Assembly (NCBI GenBank): GCA_021769725.1
Contig: JAETSI010000012.1
Span: 1 to 64,000 of the forward strand
Direction of reading: 5' to 3'
DNA from: Oscillospiraceae bacterium
GTDB lineage: Bacteria > Bacillota > Clostridia > Oscillospirales > Ruminococcaceae
Length of the DNA stretch: 64,000 nt
The translations under genes were made by a program, and so were the position numbers. Below are positions 24,546-33,567 of the stretch, in pieces. Under the pieces are notes generated by a model. That model was not told where the DNA came from. It did not search any database and saw nothing but the letters and a program-made list of their open reading frames with translations. The number at the start of each line of letters is the position of its first letter. The first letter of the stretch is position 1.

Positions 24546-25603
24546 TACTCAGCACCTCCGACTTTTTTGATTTCTGCCAGAACCTCGGCAGGAGTAGGAA
24601 TAACGCCGCCTGTACGTCCGTAGAATTCCACGGGCTTTGAGCAGTTTATAGCCAGCTTGATATCGTCGATCATCTGTCCCATTGACATCTCAACGCTGAG
24701 AAGCTTCTTAGCCGACTTTGCAGCCTCGTTGATTTCCTTTACAGGGAACGGCCACAGCGTCTTGGGGCGGAAAAGTCCTGCCTTGATGCCCTGAGCTCTT
24801 GCGTCGTTTACGGCAGATTTTACAACTCTTGCGGTAGCGCCGAAAGCACAGAGAAGAATGTCGCAGTCCTCGGTGAGATAAAGCTCTGCGTCCGTCTCGT
24901 TTTCCTTGATCTGATCGTATCTTGCAAAACGGTCTTTAACGGATTTTTCCAGCTCGTCAGGCTTGAGATAAAGCGAGTTTATAATATGATGTTCTCTCTG
25001 TCCCTTGTGACCTGTAGCTGCCCAGCTGCTCTTGTCATGAGCGTCAGGATTGATCTCTGGGAACGAAACAGGCTCCATCATCTGACCGAGAAGTCCGTCG
25101 GCAAGGATCATAGCCGGCATTCTGTACTGATCTGCCTTGTCAAAAGCCTTTACCACCATATCTACCATTTCCTGAACGGAAGCGGGAGCGAATACGAGAA
25201 GGTGGAAATCGCCGTGACCAAGCGCCTTAGTTGCCTGCCAGTAATCTGCCTGTGAGGGCTGGATTCCGCCGAGACCGGGGCCGCCTCTCTGAACGTTTAT
25301 GATAACGGCAGGAACATCCGATCCTGCAATGTAGGAAATACCCTCGCTTTTAAGGGAAAGTCCGGGGGAAGATGACGAAGTCATTGCACGGACGCCGGTA
25401 GATGCGGCTCCGAGAACCATATTGATAGCAGCGATCTCAGACTCTGCCTGAAGAAAAACGCCGCCTGCCTTATGCATACGCTTAGCCATATAAGCGGCAA
25501 GCTCTGTCTGTGGGGTAATAGGGTAGCCGAAAAAGCACTTGCAGCCTGCACGGATAGCAGCCTCTGCCAGAGCCTCGTTGCCCTTCATAAGATTTCTTTC
25601 CAA
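24545..25603 (-). CDS. vorB: 2-oxoacid:ferredoxin oxidoreductase, alpha subunit (VorB/KorA type)
   Basis: This 352-residue alpha subunit carries the substrate-binding pyrimidine domain. The motif GYPITPQTELAAYMAKR (about residues 20-36) and the TSSSSPGLSLKSEGISYIAG segment near 75 are characteristic. Sequences of this length are usually named VorB (3-methyl-2-oxobutanoate) in Clostridia, but KorA (2-oxoglutarate) is an equal reading. The start is TTG, ten bases after AAAGGAG. An ATG five codons later is a less likely alternative because its spacing would be 25. Confidence 0.87.
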   Translation of the reverse strand: MERNLMKGNEALAEAAIRAGCKCFFGYPITPQTELAAYMAKRMHKAGGVFLQAESEIAAINMVLGAASTGVRAMTSSSSPGLSLKSEGISYIAGSDVPAVIINVQRGGPGLGGIQPSQADYWQATKALGHGDFHLLVFAPASVQEMVDMVVKAFDKADQYRMPAMILADGLLGQMMEPVSFPEINPDAHDKSSWAATGHKGQREHHIINSLYLKPDELEKSVKDRFARYDQIKENETDAELYLTEDCDILLCAFGATARVVKSAVNDARAQGIKAGLFRPKTLWPFPVKEINEAAKSAKKLLSVEMSMGQMIDDIKLAINCSKPVEFYGRTGGVIPTPAEVLAEIKKVGGAE

Positions 25604-25624
25604 AGCTTTACAGCTCCTTTCAAA

Positions 25625-25843
25625 TTATTTTTCGATAACGATGGCACAGTCAGGACACATCATCGCACACATGGTACAGCCGATGCATGAGTCCATATCT
25701 GTACACTCAGCGTAAAAATATCCCTTTTTATTGCGTTTTTCTTTCTGAAGCGAAACGATCTTCTTGGGACAGGCTGTAACACAAAGTCCGCAGCCCTTGC
25801 ACCGCTCGGTAATAACCGTCATTTTTGCCAACATTAACACCAC
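25625..25843 (-). CDS. korD: Ferredoxin-like delta subunit, two 4Fe-4S clusters
   Basis: This 72-residue protein has two cluster motifs, CKGCGLCVTACP (residues about 15-26) and CIGCTMCAMMCP (about 53-64). It transfers electrons from the oxidoreductase to ferredoxin. It is the first of the four subunit genes and lies 21 bases before the alpha gene. No good ribosome site marks the start, and GTG, ATG 25834 or ATG 25822 are all possible. Confidence 0.87.
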   Translation of the reverse strand: MVLMLAKMTVITERCKGCGLCVTACPKKIVSLQKEKRNKKGYFYAECTDMDSCIGCTMCAMMCPDCAIVIEK

Positions 25844-25924
25844 ACTTTCATCATGCAGCCACAGAGGAGAAGCTCATCCGCAGGCTGCTGTTTATATACT
25901 CTCCGGCATTGCGGCAAGTACAGG

Positions 25925-26584
25925 TTATAGATCCCACAAAGGTTTAACATAGACCTTTACCGGGAAAATATCGGGTTTATCAATAAGCTCGCAGAGTTCC
26001 TCAGGGCAGGTCGTAAAAGCCAGCGGCAGACCTGCGGCAGCTGCGGTCTCCCTTGCAAAATCATCCGACTGACTGATGATTGCAGGCGTAGTTTCGCAGC
26101 CAAGATTTGTATTGTTGACAACGGCGGTGTGTCTCATGCGTGCAGCTTTCTCGATCTCAAACATAAGCGAGACTGCCTCGCCGGAATTTTCCGTAAGATA
26201 GCGCCGCTGATTTAATACATAGAACATATCAAGTTCGTCCCCGAAGCGGTTCAGAGCCTCTGAAAAACGTCCCAGAGCAAATGCTCCTGCGTCGTCTCCG
26301 CCTACGTCGATTATAAGACAGCTGTCACTTCCGGCGAGCTGTTCGATATCAAACTGAATAGAAGGCACATCAAGATTGCTGCACGCAAAATCCGGAGCAA
26401 TAAGCTTTATGCCCATACCGGAAAACATTTCCCTGAAATCAGCCGTTCTGAAATAAGGGTTTACAAGGTCAAGATCCACAACGGTGACTTCTTTTCCCTC
26501 CTGAGCCGCCTTTACAGCCAGATTAACCGAAAGATTGGTCTTTCCGCTGCCATAATGACCCGTGATAACAGTAATTTTTTTCAT
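25925..26584 (-). CDS. MinD/ParA-like P-loop ATPase
   Basis: This 219-residue deviant-Walker ATPase has GHYGSGKTNLSVNLA (residues 9-23) with the signature second glycine/lysine pattern, VVDLDLVNPYFRTAD (about 35-49), and LIIDVGGDDAG near 90. It is a soluble protein of the CobQ/NifH-MinD group. It lies 81 bases upstream of the oxidoreductase subunits on the same strand, behind one shared promoter, which suggests a role with that iron-sulfur enzyme, perhaps in assembly or control. No such role is proven. Confidence 0.75.
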   Translation of the reverse strand: MKKITVITGHYGSGKTNLSVNLAVKAAQEGKEVTVVDLDLVNPYFRTADFREMFSGMGIKLIAPDFACSNLDVPSIQFDIEQLAGSDSCLIIDVGGDDAGAFALGRFSEALNRFGDELDMFYVLNQRRYLTENSGEAVSLMFEIEKAARMRHTAVVNNTNLGCETTPAIISQSDDFARETAAAAGLPLAFTTCPEELCELIDKPDIFPVKVYVKPLWDL

Positions 26585-26636
26585 AAGTTCCTTTCAATCC
26601 AGAGCATAATCTCCATAAATTTATCCGTACTTTTAT

Positions 26637-26665
26637 ATTATAACACCGTTCGTCCGAAAATGCAA
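26637..26665 (-). promoter_or_regulatory. Promoter of the ATPase-oxidoreductase operon
   Basis: On the minus strand TTGCAT (complement of 26660-26665), 17 bases, TATAAT (complement of 26637-26642), about 50 bases before the ATPase start. It is the only promoter I see for the five genes. Confidence 0.65.
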
Positions 26666-26694
26666 GAGTTTTTTAATGATATGATACGAATACA

Positions 26695-26722
26695 AAAAAG
26701 GCGGTCAGATGACCGCCTTTAT
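26695..26722. terminator. Terminator after the dockerin gene pair
   Basis: The stem AAAGGCGGTC/GACCGCCTTT with loop AGAT (26697-26706 with 26711-26720) has an A run on the left, so it reads as a terminator on the minus strand. Confidence 0.8.
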
Positions 26723-26725
26723 ATT

Positions 26726-27262
26726 TTATTTTCCTGCAGAAAGTTCAGTATACATATTGAGTATCACAGTGGCGTCAGAACCGGTTATAATTTCATCGCC
26801 GTTCATATCTCCATACCCCTTAATCAAATAGTAATATGGAATCTTGTTCTGTGAAACTCCTGCGCTGAGCTGGGTATAGCAGTTAAGCGCAAGCGTTGCG
26901 TCCGAGCCGTTTATTACGCCGTCAAGGTTAACGTCACCGGGGAGATAGTCTGTTAATTTACCGCTGACAACAATTGTCATAACAGCTAAATCCCAACGAT
27001 CAATTTCGCCGTTATTGTCAAAATCACCATTTGCAAGAAGTTTGTCAAATACATCAGCATATGACCTATTATTATCTAAATAATCATAATATAAGTGATA
27101 AATCCCTAAATCATCGACGCCGACGCTGCCGTTACCAGTAAAATCAAGATTCCTTCCCTTAACTATTTCATAAAAATCTCCGGATGATTCCGCACTTGCC
27201 GGCATTGCGGCAACTGAAAGAAGAACAGCGGCTGCTGATAACAAAGAAACGAGTTTTTTCAT
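26726..27262 (-). CDS. Secreted protein composed of two dockerin-like modules
   Basis: This 178-residue protein has a signal peptide with likely cleavage after ASA (residue about 24). The mature part is four calcium-loop/helix repeats: DFTGNGSVGVDDLGIY, GDFDNNGEIDRWDLAV, GDVNLDGVINGSDATLALN and GDMNGDEIITGSDATVILN. The last two form a clear type I dockerin, and the first two form a more divergent one. No catalytic or binding module is present. It follows the next dockerin gene by 14 bases. It might bridge two cohesins in a cellulosome-like complex; that is an inference. Confidence 0.8.
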   Translation of the reverse strand: MKKLVSLLSAAAVLLSVAAMPASAESSGDFYEIVKGRNLDFTGNGSVGVDDLGIYHLYYDYLDNNRSYADVFDKLLANGDFDNNGEIDRWDLAVMTIVVSGKLTDYLPGDVNLDGVINGSDATLALNCYTQLSAGVSQNKIPYYYLIKGYGDMNGDEIITGSDATVILNMYTELSAGK

Positions 27263-27276
27263 AACTTAATCCCCTT

Positions 27277-28140
27277 TCAATATACTTCGTAGACGTCAAT
27301 ATCGCCTACGATACCGTCTATCTCGTCAAAGCTTTTATTTGAAAGCAGCTCTGTGTATGTGTAAAGAATGATATTTGCGTCAGTCTCGTCAATATATCCG
27401 TCCTTGTTTACATCGGCTGCATATGCAGCTTTCATGTCCTTTATTCCATATTTATAGTTATTGTACAAATCTGTAACCTTTATGCGGTCTCCATTCTGTC
27501 TAACCGCTGATAAAGCCCATGTAGCGTCAGAACCTGAAATATAGCCGTCTCCTGTTACGTCGCCGTACATAAATTCATCTGCTTCAAGCATTCTTGGCGA
27601 ACCAGAATATACACTTGCAAAAATATTAGTACCATCGCCCATATATATTGCTGTTTGGTTAGAGTCAATTTCATACATCATATTAATAGCAGAATTAGAC
27701 GTATCATACTCATCTGTCTTCTTGATATATAAAGTTTCCACTATACCATTATGGTCACCTTCATCTGAAGAAACAGGATCACCGACCTGCAAATCTACAT
27801 AATTCTTTCCCGTGCTATATTCATGCATTTGATAAATAAAGTTTCCTTCATTATAGTTTGTCACAGTTGACAGTTTTGATTCTGAATCTTCCCACATATC
27901 TTCTGCTTCAGCGCATTCCCATGAAGTTCCTAAATCAAAGCGCAAATAACAGTCTCTAAAGTCAGGAACATTCTCCATAATAATATCGGCACGTATTCCT
28001 TTATCATCCTCAGTGAGCTCGATATAAATACGTGGCTCTGTACTTGGCGGCGGTGCGGCTGACGCCCCCACTGCGGGAACGGAACAAAGAGCAAGTGCAG
28101 ACGCCATAACAGAGGCGATAAACTTTTTTGACTTTTTCAT
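27277..28140 (-). CDS. Secreted cohesin-like domain plus dockerin protein
   Basis: This 287-residue protein has a signal peptide (cleavage after ASA near residue 28). The N-terminal domain (about 35-180) is beta-rich with ADIIMENVPDFRDCYLRFDLG, a pattern that recalls cohesins, and later NGIVETLYIKKT. The C-terminal dockerin repeats are YGDVTGDGYISGSDATWALS and ADVNKDGYIDETDANIILY (about 192-260). A cohesin-dockerin protein would be an adaptor or scaffold part. The cohesin call is an impression from strand pattern; the dockerin call is firm. It forms an operon with the double-dockerin gene. Confidence 0.72.
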   Translation of the reverse strand: MKKSKKFIASVMASALALCSVPAVGASAAPPPSTEPRIYIELTEDDKGIRADIIMENVPDFRDCYLRFDLGTSWECAEAEDMWEDSESKLSTVTNYNEGNFIYQMHEYSTGKNYVDLQVGDPVSSDEGDHNGIVETLYIKKTDEYDTSNSAINMMYEIDSNQTAIYMGDGTNIFASVYSGSPRMLEADEFMYGDVTGDGYISGSDATWALSAVRQNGDRIKVTDLYNNYKYGIKDMKAAYAADVNKDGYIDETDANIILYTYTELLSNKSFDEIDGIVGDIDVYEVY

Positions 28141-28301
28141 TTGACATCATTTCCTTTCGCAGTATATTATATGAAGCTTACGCTTTTACAGATACATTGT
28201 ACCATAAATTTCCGGTAAAATCAATCGTCATAATAAACAAATTTTCGTTTTGCTTTTTGAATATCCAATGTTAAATCTATGTTAAATAATAGCACATCCT
28301 C

Positions 28302-28330
28302 TTGAATACAGCCGTTGTTTGTTATATAAT
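28302..28330 (+). promoter_or_regulatory. Promoter of the Na/phosphate transporter gene
   Basis: TTGAAT (28302-28307), 17 bases, TATAAT (28325-28330), about 30 bases before the start codon. I see no conserved Pho-box direct repeat nearby. Confidence 0.7.
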
Positions 28331-28361
28331 AAAATCGCAATAAAAATTAAGGAGATTTTAT

Positions 28362-30155
28362 ATGGAAGGATTTTCTATCTTCAACATTTTCAGTATGCTG
28401 GGCGGACTTGCCTTTTTCCTTTACGGAATGAACGTAATGTCTACCGGTCTGGAAAAACTTACCGGCGGAAAACTGGAGGTCGCTCTCAAAAAAATGACTT
28501 CCAACATTTTCAAAAGCATCCTGCTTGGTATGGGAATAACAATTGCCATACAGTCATCGTCAGCGCTGACCGTCATGCTCGTCGGTCTGGTAAATTCCGG
28601 AATCATGAGCCTTGAACAAACTGTAGGCGTCTGCTTCGGATCGAATATCGGTACTACCCTTACCGCATGGATACTGAGTCTTTCCGGTCTCAGCGGCGAC
28701 AGCTTTTTCATCAGAATGCTTAAACCGACTTCATTCTCCCCTATCATCGCACTTATCGGAATCATCATGGTAATGGCTTGCAAAAAAAACAAAAAGAAAG
28801 ATATGGGACGAATTCTTGTCGGATTTGCAATTCTCATGACCGGCATGACCCTTATGTCCGACTCAGTCGCCCCTCTTGCAGAATCCGAAGAGTTCAGCAA
28901 GATACTCACTGCGTTCAAAAACCCTTTCCTTGGTGTTCTTGTAGGCGCAGGATTCACAGGAATTATTCAGAGCTCTGCCGCATCTACCGGTATTCTTCAG
29001 GCGTTCTCCAGAACAGGCGGCCTCACTAACGGCATGGCATTTCCTATTATCATGGGTCTTAATATCGGAACCTGCATCACCTCGCTTCTTTCAAGTATAG
29101 GTGTAAAGAAAAACGCCAAACGTGTTGCCTGCATCCATATTGCTTTCAATGTTATCGGCGTAATAATTCTTCTGCCTGTAGTTCTGTTCCTCCAATATGT
29201 TCTTGATCTGACCATTTTCAGCAAGGTCACCAACGAAGTTTCAATTGCCATAATGCATACTGTCTTTAACTTGGTCAGCACTTTTCTGCTTCTCCCTTTC
29301 ACCTCGCTCCTTGTAAAACTTTCACGTTTTATCATCAAGGAGGATAAGGAAGAAAAGGAAGAAGCCTCTTCACATATTCTTTCTCTTGATGAAATCCTGC
29401 TTAAAACCCCTGCCGTTGCCGTTGAGGCCTGCAAAGGCGCAACCATAGAAATGGCAGATCTTACGAGAAAGACTATTCTAAGCGCCCTGGATATCATAAC
29501 AAATTACAACGAGGACAGCGCCGACGAAATAATCAGACACGAGGATATAATTGACGGATACGAGGATAAAATAAACAGCTATCTGCTTAAAATCTGCCGT
29601 TCCAGCGTTACCGGCCACGACAGCCGCAACGTATCGAAAATGATGCACTGCGTCGGCAACTTTGAACGAATTTCCGACCATGCCGTAAATCTGGTGGAAT
29701 CGGCTCAGGAGATGCACGAAAAAGGCATTACTTTCTCCTCCGAGTGCTTCAACGAAATTTCTGTAATCCGTGAAGCTATCGCCGAAAACATTACAAAGGC
29801 CATCGACGCCTATAAAAATAACGATCTGACCATTGCCCATAAAGTAGAGCCTCTTGAAGAAGTTGTAGATAACCTCAGTACGGAACTCAAGAACCGTCAT
29901 ATCCGCCGTTTGCAGAACGATGAATGCACCGTTGAACTGGGATATATCTTCCAGGATATCCTTACCAACCTGGAGCGTATTTCCGACCACTGCTCCAATA
30001 TTGCCGGATGTCTTATTGAAACCGACGAAAAGACACGCATCCATGAGTATCTCCAGGATGTCAAGGAGAATGATAAGACTTTCCGCAACGAATACCATGC
30101 CTACGCTGAAAAATTCTTTACGATGCTCAATACGGCTGAATCATCGATGCAGTGA
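28362..30155 (+). CDS. Na/Pi cotransporter family protein with PhoU-like domain
   Basis: This 597-residue membrane protein imports phosphate with sodium. Two Na_Pi_cotrans repeats each carry the QSSSA-type signature: AIQSSSALTVMLVGLVNSG (near residue 62) and IIQSSAASTGIL (near 202). About eight to nine hydrophobic segments end near residue 325. A long C-terminal cytoplasmic PhoU-like helical domain (about 350-590) follows and may gate or regulate uptake. It is a single-gene unit flanked by its own promoter and terminator. Confidence 0.92.
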   Translation: MEGFSIFNIFSMLGGLAFFLYGMNVMSTGLEKLTGGKLEVALKKMTSNIFKSILLGMGITIAIQSSSALTVMLVGLVNSGIMSLEQTVGVCFGSNIGTTLTAWILSLSGLSGDSFFIRMLKPTSFSPIIALIGIIMVMACKKNKKKDMGRILVGFAILMTGMTLMSDSVAPLAESEEFSKILTAFKNPFLGVLVGAGFTGIIQSSAASTGILQAFSRTGGLTNGMAFPIIMGLNIGTCITSLLSSIGVKKNAKRVACIHIAFNVIGVIILLPVVLFLQYVLDLTIFSKVTNEVSIAIMHTVFNLVSTFLLLPFTSLLVKLSRFIIKEDKEEKEEASSHILSLDEILLKTPAVAVEACKGATIEMADLTRKTILSALDIITNYNEDSADEIIRHEDIIDGYEDKINSYLLKICRSSVTGHDSRNVSKMMHCVGNFERISDHAVNLVESAQEMHEKGITFSSECFNEISVIREAIAENITKAIDAYKNNDLTIAHKVEPLEEVVDNLSTELKNRHIRRLQNDECTVELGYIFQDILTNLERISDHCSNIAGCLIETDEKTRIHEYLQDVKENDKTFRNEYHAYAEKFFTMLNTAESSMQ

Positions 30156-30164
30156 TATTACCGT

Positions 30165-30257
30165 TAATACTAATCTCCAACCAATCTTTTCATTAGTTTG
30201 ATCGAGGATTAGTATAGAATAATAAAAAATCCGGCATAAGCCGGATTTTTTATTATT
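30165..30257 (+). terminator. Terminator between Na/Pi transporter and acpP
   Basis: A long stem built on TCCGGC-ATAA-GCCGGA (30230-30245) extends into A and T runs on both sides (about 30218-30257), so it works for the transporter and for the converging acpP operon. A separate dyad ATACTAATC/GATTAGTAT (30167-30215) precedes it. Confidence 0.85.
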
Positions 30258-30495
30258 CTGCGTCGTTATCAGTATTTTTCTCAATGTAGTTTACGATATC
30301 GCCAACTGTCTTGATTTCCTCAACAGCCTCGTCGGGAATTGAGAGGTCAAATTCATCTTCAATAGTAGTGATAAGATCTACAACGTCCAGAGAATCTGCG
30401 CCGAGGTCGTCCTGGATATTAGCTTCCATTGTAACCTCGCCTTCATCAACGCCGAGCTGTTCAGCGATAAGATCCTTGAGCTTGTCAAAAACCAT
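30253..30495 (-). CDS. acpP: Acyl carrier protein
   Basis: This 80-residue acidic carrier protein holds growing acyl chains on phosphopantetheine. The attachment serine is Ser35 in [10 protein letters not shown]. It is the last gene of the minus-strand fab/acc operon, 38 bases after accA, which is unusual since acpP more often lies next to fabF or fabD. Start is ATG after GGAGGACATAAGC. The Sfp-like transferase at 9028 is a candidate to load it. Confidence 0.95.
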   Translation of the reverse strand: MVFDKLKDLIAEQLGVDEGEVTMEANIQDDLGADSLDVVDLITTIEDEFDLSIPDEAVEEIKTVGDIVNYIEKNTDNDAE

Positions 30496-30533
30496 GCTTA
30501 TGTCCTCCTTTTTAAATTATATCAAGAAACGGA

Positions 30534-31340
30534 TCATTCAATAAACGCTCCGATCTTTCTAAACTTAGTATAACGTTCTTTTAGCAAAACGTCAATATCT
30601 TTTTGACATTTTTCTGGAATTACCTGTGACAAATATTCTTTAATATTCTCTGAAATTTTGTCTAAATCGTTATGTGCGCCGCCGAGAGGTTCTTCGATAA
30701 TAGTCTCCGCAACACCGAGCCGAACCATATCTTCCGCAGTAATTCGCATAATTTCGCTTGCTTCCCGTTCTCTCGACGCATCTTTCCAGAGAATGCTTGC
30801 AAAGCCCCTTGGCGACAGAACAGAGTACTGTGCATTTTCCAGCATAGCCAGCTCGTCGCATACACCCAGTCCCAGAGCGCCGCCGCTGCCGGCTTCACCG
30901 AGCACAATGGAAATTATAGGCGTCCTGAGTGTCATGAACTCGGCAATATTCTTTGCGATAGCTTCGCCCATTCCTCTTTCTTCCGCCGCAATGCCGCAGA
31001 ATGCTCCGGGCGTATCAATAAAACAGATAAGCGGTCTGTGGAATTTCTCCGCCTGCCTTGCCAATCTGAGAGCCTTTCTGTAGCCTTCCGGATGAGGCAT
31101 TGCAAAATTACAGACTTTATTTTCATTTATATCTCTTCCTTTTACCTGTGCAATTATGGTGACAGGTCTGCCGTCAAGGCGTCCCACAGCGCCGATCACT
31201 GCCTTATCGTCACCGTAAAGACGATCGCCGTGCATTTCATAATAATCAGTAAAGATAAGGGGAAGATAATCATTTATAGTCGGTCTGCCAGTATTGTGAA
31301 CGAGCTGAATGCGCTCCCATGCCGTTTTATTCTCACTCAT
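30534..31340 (-). CDS. accA: Acetyl-CoA carboxylase carboxyltransferase subunit alpha
   Basis: This 268-residue subunit makes malonyl-CoA together with AccD. Family features include FIDTPGAFCGIAAEERGMGEAI (about 108-129), then LGEAGSGGALGLGVCDELAM. It is shorter than E. coli AccA (319) because it lacks the N-terminal extension, as in many Firmicutes. It starts three bases after accD stops, and the pair is co-translated. Confidence 0.94.
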   Translation of the reverse strand: MSENKTAWERIQLVHNTGRPTINDYLPLIFTDYYEMHGDRLYGDDKAVIGAVGRLDGRPVTIIAQVKGRDINENKVCNFAMPHPEGYRKALRLARQAEKFHRPLICFIDTPGAFCGIAAEERGMGEAIAKNIAEFMTLRTPIISIVLGEAGSGGALGLGVCDELAMLENAQYSVLSPRGFASILWKDASREREASEIMRITAEDMVRLGVAETIIEEPLGGAHNDLDKISENIKEYLSQVIPEKCQKDIDVLLKERYTKFRKIGAFIE

Positions 31341-31343
31341 TGC

Positions 31344-32189
31344 TCAGACCCCCTTTTTATTGTATCCGTGAAGTTTCAGAAGATGTGACAGAACGCTTCT
31401 CATCTTTCTGCGCTCTACGATCATATCAATAAATCCCTTTTCGTACATGAACTCCGCAAGCTGGAAATCGTCAGGAAGCCGCTGTTTAATAGTATTTTCA
31501 ATAACACGTCTGCCGGCAAAGCCGATCAATATCTTCGGTTCTGCAATGATGATATCACCAAGGGAAGCGAAGCTTGCAGTAACACCGCCGGTGGTAGGAT
31601 CAGTCAAAACGGTTATATAAAGTCCGCCCTGATCGCTGTGAAGCTTAACTGCGCCGGCTGTCTTTGCCATCTGCATAAGCGAGACGATTCCCTCCTGCAT
31701 ACGTGCTCCGCCGGAAGCCGTGAACATTATGACCGGGAGCTTGTTTGCAGCAGCATACTCAAAGGCACGGGCAATTTTTTCACCCACAACGCTGCCCATA
31801 CTTGCCATCATATAGCGTGAATCCATAACACCTATAACACACGGTGAACCCTTTATCGTAGCCGTTCCGGTAATAACGGCGTCGTTCAGACCTGTTCTCT
31901 CACGAAGTTCCTCCTGCTTTTCCTCATACTCAGGAAAATCAATGGGATTTCTGCTTTTCATTTCGCTGTCAAATTCCCTGAAGCTCTCCTTGTCAATGGT
32001 AATTGAAATACGCTCCTGAGCCGACAGTCTGCCGTGATAATTGCAGGCAGGACATACCCGGTGAAGCTCCTCGTACCGTGACAGAGGCGACAGCCCCTGA
32101 CATCTGGGACATTTGAACATCGGCGGTTTATAGTCGTCGTCGCCGCCGTTGAAACGCTTTGTGACTACCTTAAAAAAATCTTCAAACAC
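31344..32189 (-). CDS. accD: Acetyl-CoA carboxylase carboxyltransferase subunit beta
   Basis: This 281-residue subunit of the carboxyltransferase has an N-terminal zinc ribbon CPRC/CPAC (about residues 25-48). A crotonase-like core shows MFTASGGARMQEGIVSLMQMAKT and the TDPTTGGVTASFASLGD segment. It lies three bases after accC and three before accA. Normal length for the family. Confidence 0.95.
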   Translation of the reverse strand: MFEDFFKVVTKRFNGGDDDYKPPMFKCPRCQGLSPLSRYEELHRVCPACNYHGRLSAQERISITIDKESFREFDSEMKSRNPIDFPEYEEKQEELRERTGLNDAVITGTATIKGSPCVIGVMDSRYMMASMGSVVGEKIARAFEYAAANKLPVIMFTASGGARMQEGIVSLMQMAKTAGAVKLHSDQGGLYITVLTDPTTGGVTASFASLGDIIIAEPKILIGFAGRRVIENTIKQRLPDDFQLAEFMYEKGFIDMIVERRKMRSVLSHLLKLHGYNKKGV

Positions 32190-32192
32190 TGA

Positions 32193-33560
32193 TTATTTCA
32201 CCTTCCCCTGCTTCTTATGCTCATCCATATATCTTCCAAGGAAACCGATATCATAATTGCCGTTCTTGAAATCCGGGTGCCTGATAAGTTCAAGCTGGAA
32301 GTCTATATTGGTATCAACGCCCTCGACGATAAATTCTGCCAGCGCCCATTTCATTTTGTTGACAGCGTCATCTCTGTCAGAACCGTGAGCGATAAGCTTG
32401 CTTATCATGGAATCGTAATACGGCGTGATGGTATATCCCTGATAAACGGCGCCGTCGATTCTTATTCCGGGACCTCCGGGCATATAGAGAGCGGTGATCG
32501 TTCCCGGAGACGGTCTGAAATCAAGTTCGGGATTTTCCGCATTGATCCGGCACTCGATAGCGTGCCCCCTGAGCCGGATATTCTCCTGACTCACGCTGAG
32601 TGGAAGTCCTGCCGCTACTTCGATCTGAGCCTTTACCAGATCATATCCCGTAACCTCCTCGGTAATGGGATGCTCTACCTGAATTCGTGTATTCATTTCC
32701 ATGAAGTAGAAATCACGGTTCTCGTCCACCAGAAATTCAATAGTTCCGGCATTGTAATAACCGCACTGCTTTGCTGCCGTTACGGCAGCCTCTCCCATTT
32801 TTTTCCGCAGTTCCTCGCTGACGATAGGACTGGGACATTCCTCCAGAACCTTCTGGTTGCGCCGCTGCATCGAGCAGTCACGCTCGCCCAAATAAATATA
32901 ATTTCCATTCTTGTCAGCCATTATCTGTATCTCGACATGATGCGGATTTATAAGGAATTTCTCAATATAAACGGCATCGTCGCCGAAGAAGTTCCTAGCC
33001 TCCTGCCGTGCCGCCGTCATCTGTTCCTCAAGCTGGTCGGGAGAATCCACACGGCGTATGCCTCGCCCTCCGCCTCCGGCTGAAGCTTTTACCAGCACCG
33101 GATATCCCGCCTTTTCCGCAATGGCGGCAGCCTCCTCATAGGAAGAAACCGCACCGTCCGAGCCGGGGATAACAGAAACCCCTGCTGCTTTCATGGTTGC
33201 CTTTGCGGCAGCCTTATCGCCCAGCATCTCGATAGACTTATATGACGGACCGATAAATGTTATTCCATTTTTTTCACAAAGACGTGCAAATTCCGCATTC
33301 TCTGACAGAAAACCGAATCCGGGATGTATAGCGTCCGCCCCGGTATTTAAAGCCGCCTGGATTATCGCATTCATGTTAAGATAGCTGTCCTTCGTAGCCG
33401 GAGGGCCTATGCAGACAGTTTCGTCGGCTATCTGGGCATGAAGGGAACGACTGTCGGCAGTGGAATAAACTGCTACGCAGCGCACTCCAAGCTCACGGCA
33501 GGCTCTTATGATACGAACGGCGATCTCGCCTCTGTTGGCAATCAATATTTTCTTGAACAT
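32193..33560 (-). CDS. accC: Acetyl-CoA carboxylase biotin carboxylase subunit
   Basis: This 455-residue ATP-grasp enzyme carboxylates the biotin on AccB. I start it at ATG 33560 (MFKKILIANRGEIAVR), which has GGAG ten bases upstream; an earlier in-frame start would overlap fabZ and break the conserved N-terminus. Motifs are VLVKASAGGGGRGIR (ATP-grasp glycine loop), RDCSMQRRNQKVLEECPSP and MNTRIQVEHPITEEVTG. All key residues of the family appear intact. Confidence 0.95.
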   Translation of the reverse strand: MFKKILIANRGEIAVRIIRACRELGVRCVAVYSTADSRSLHAQIADETVCIGPPATKDSYLNMNAIIQAALNTGADAIHPGFGFLSENAEFARLCEKNGITFIGPSYKSIEMLGDKAAAKATMKAAGVSVIPGSDGAVSSYEEAAAIAEKAGYPVLVKASAGGGGRGIRRVDSPDQLEEQMTAARQEARNFFGDDAVYIEKFLINPHHVEIQIMADKNGNYIYLGERDCSMQRRNQKVLEECPSPIVSEELRKKMGEAAVTAAKQCGYYNAGTIEFLVDENRDFYFMEMNTRIQVEHPITEEVTGYDLVKAQIEVAAGLPLSVSQENIRLRGHAIECRINAENPELDFRPSPGTITALYMPGGPGIRIDGAVYQGYTITPYYDSMISKLIAHGSDRDDAVNKMKWALAEFIVEGVDTNIDFQLELIRHPDFKNGNYDIGFLGRYMDEHKKQGKVK

Positions 33561-33567
33561 CTGCTTC

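Noticed and set aside
32217-33083. 288-codon frame opposite accC
   Set aside because: The accC frame carries full ATP-grasp motifs and operon spacing; the opposite frame has no ribosome site or recognisable domain.
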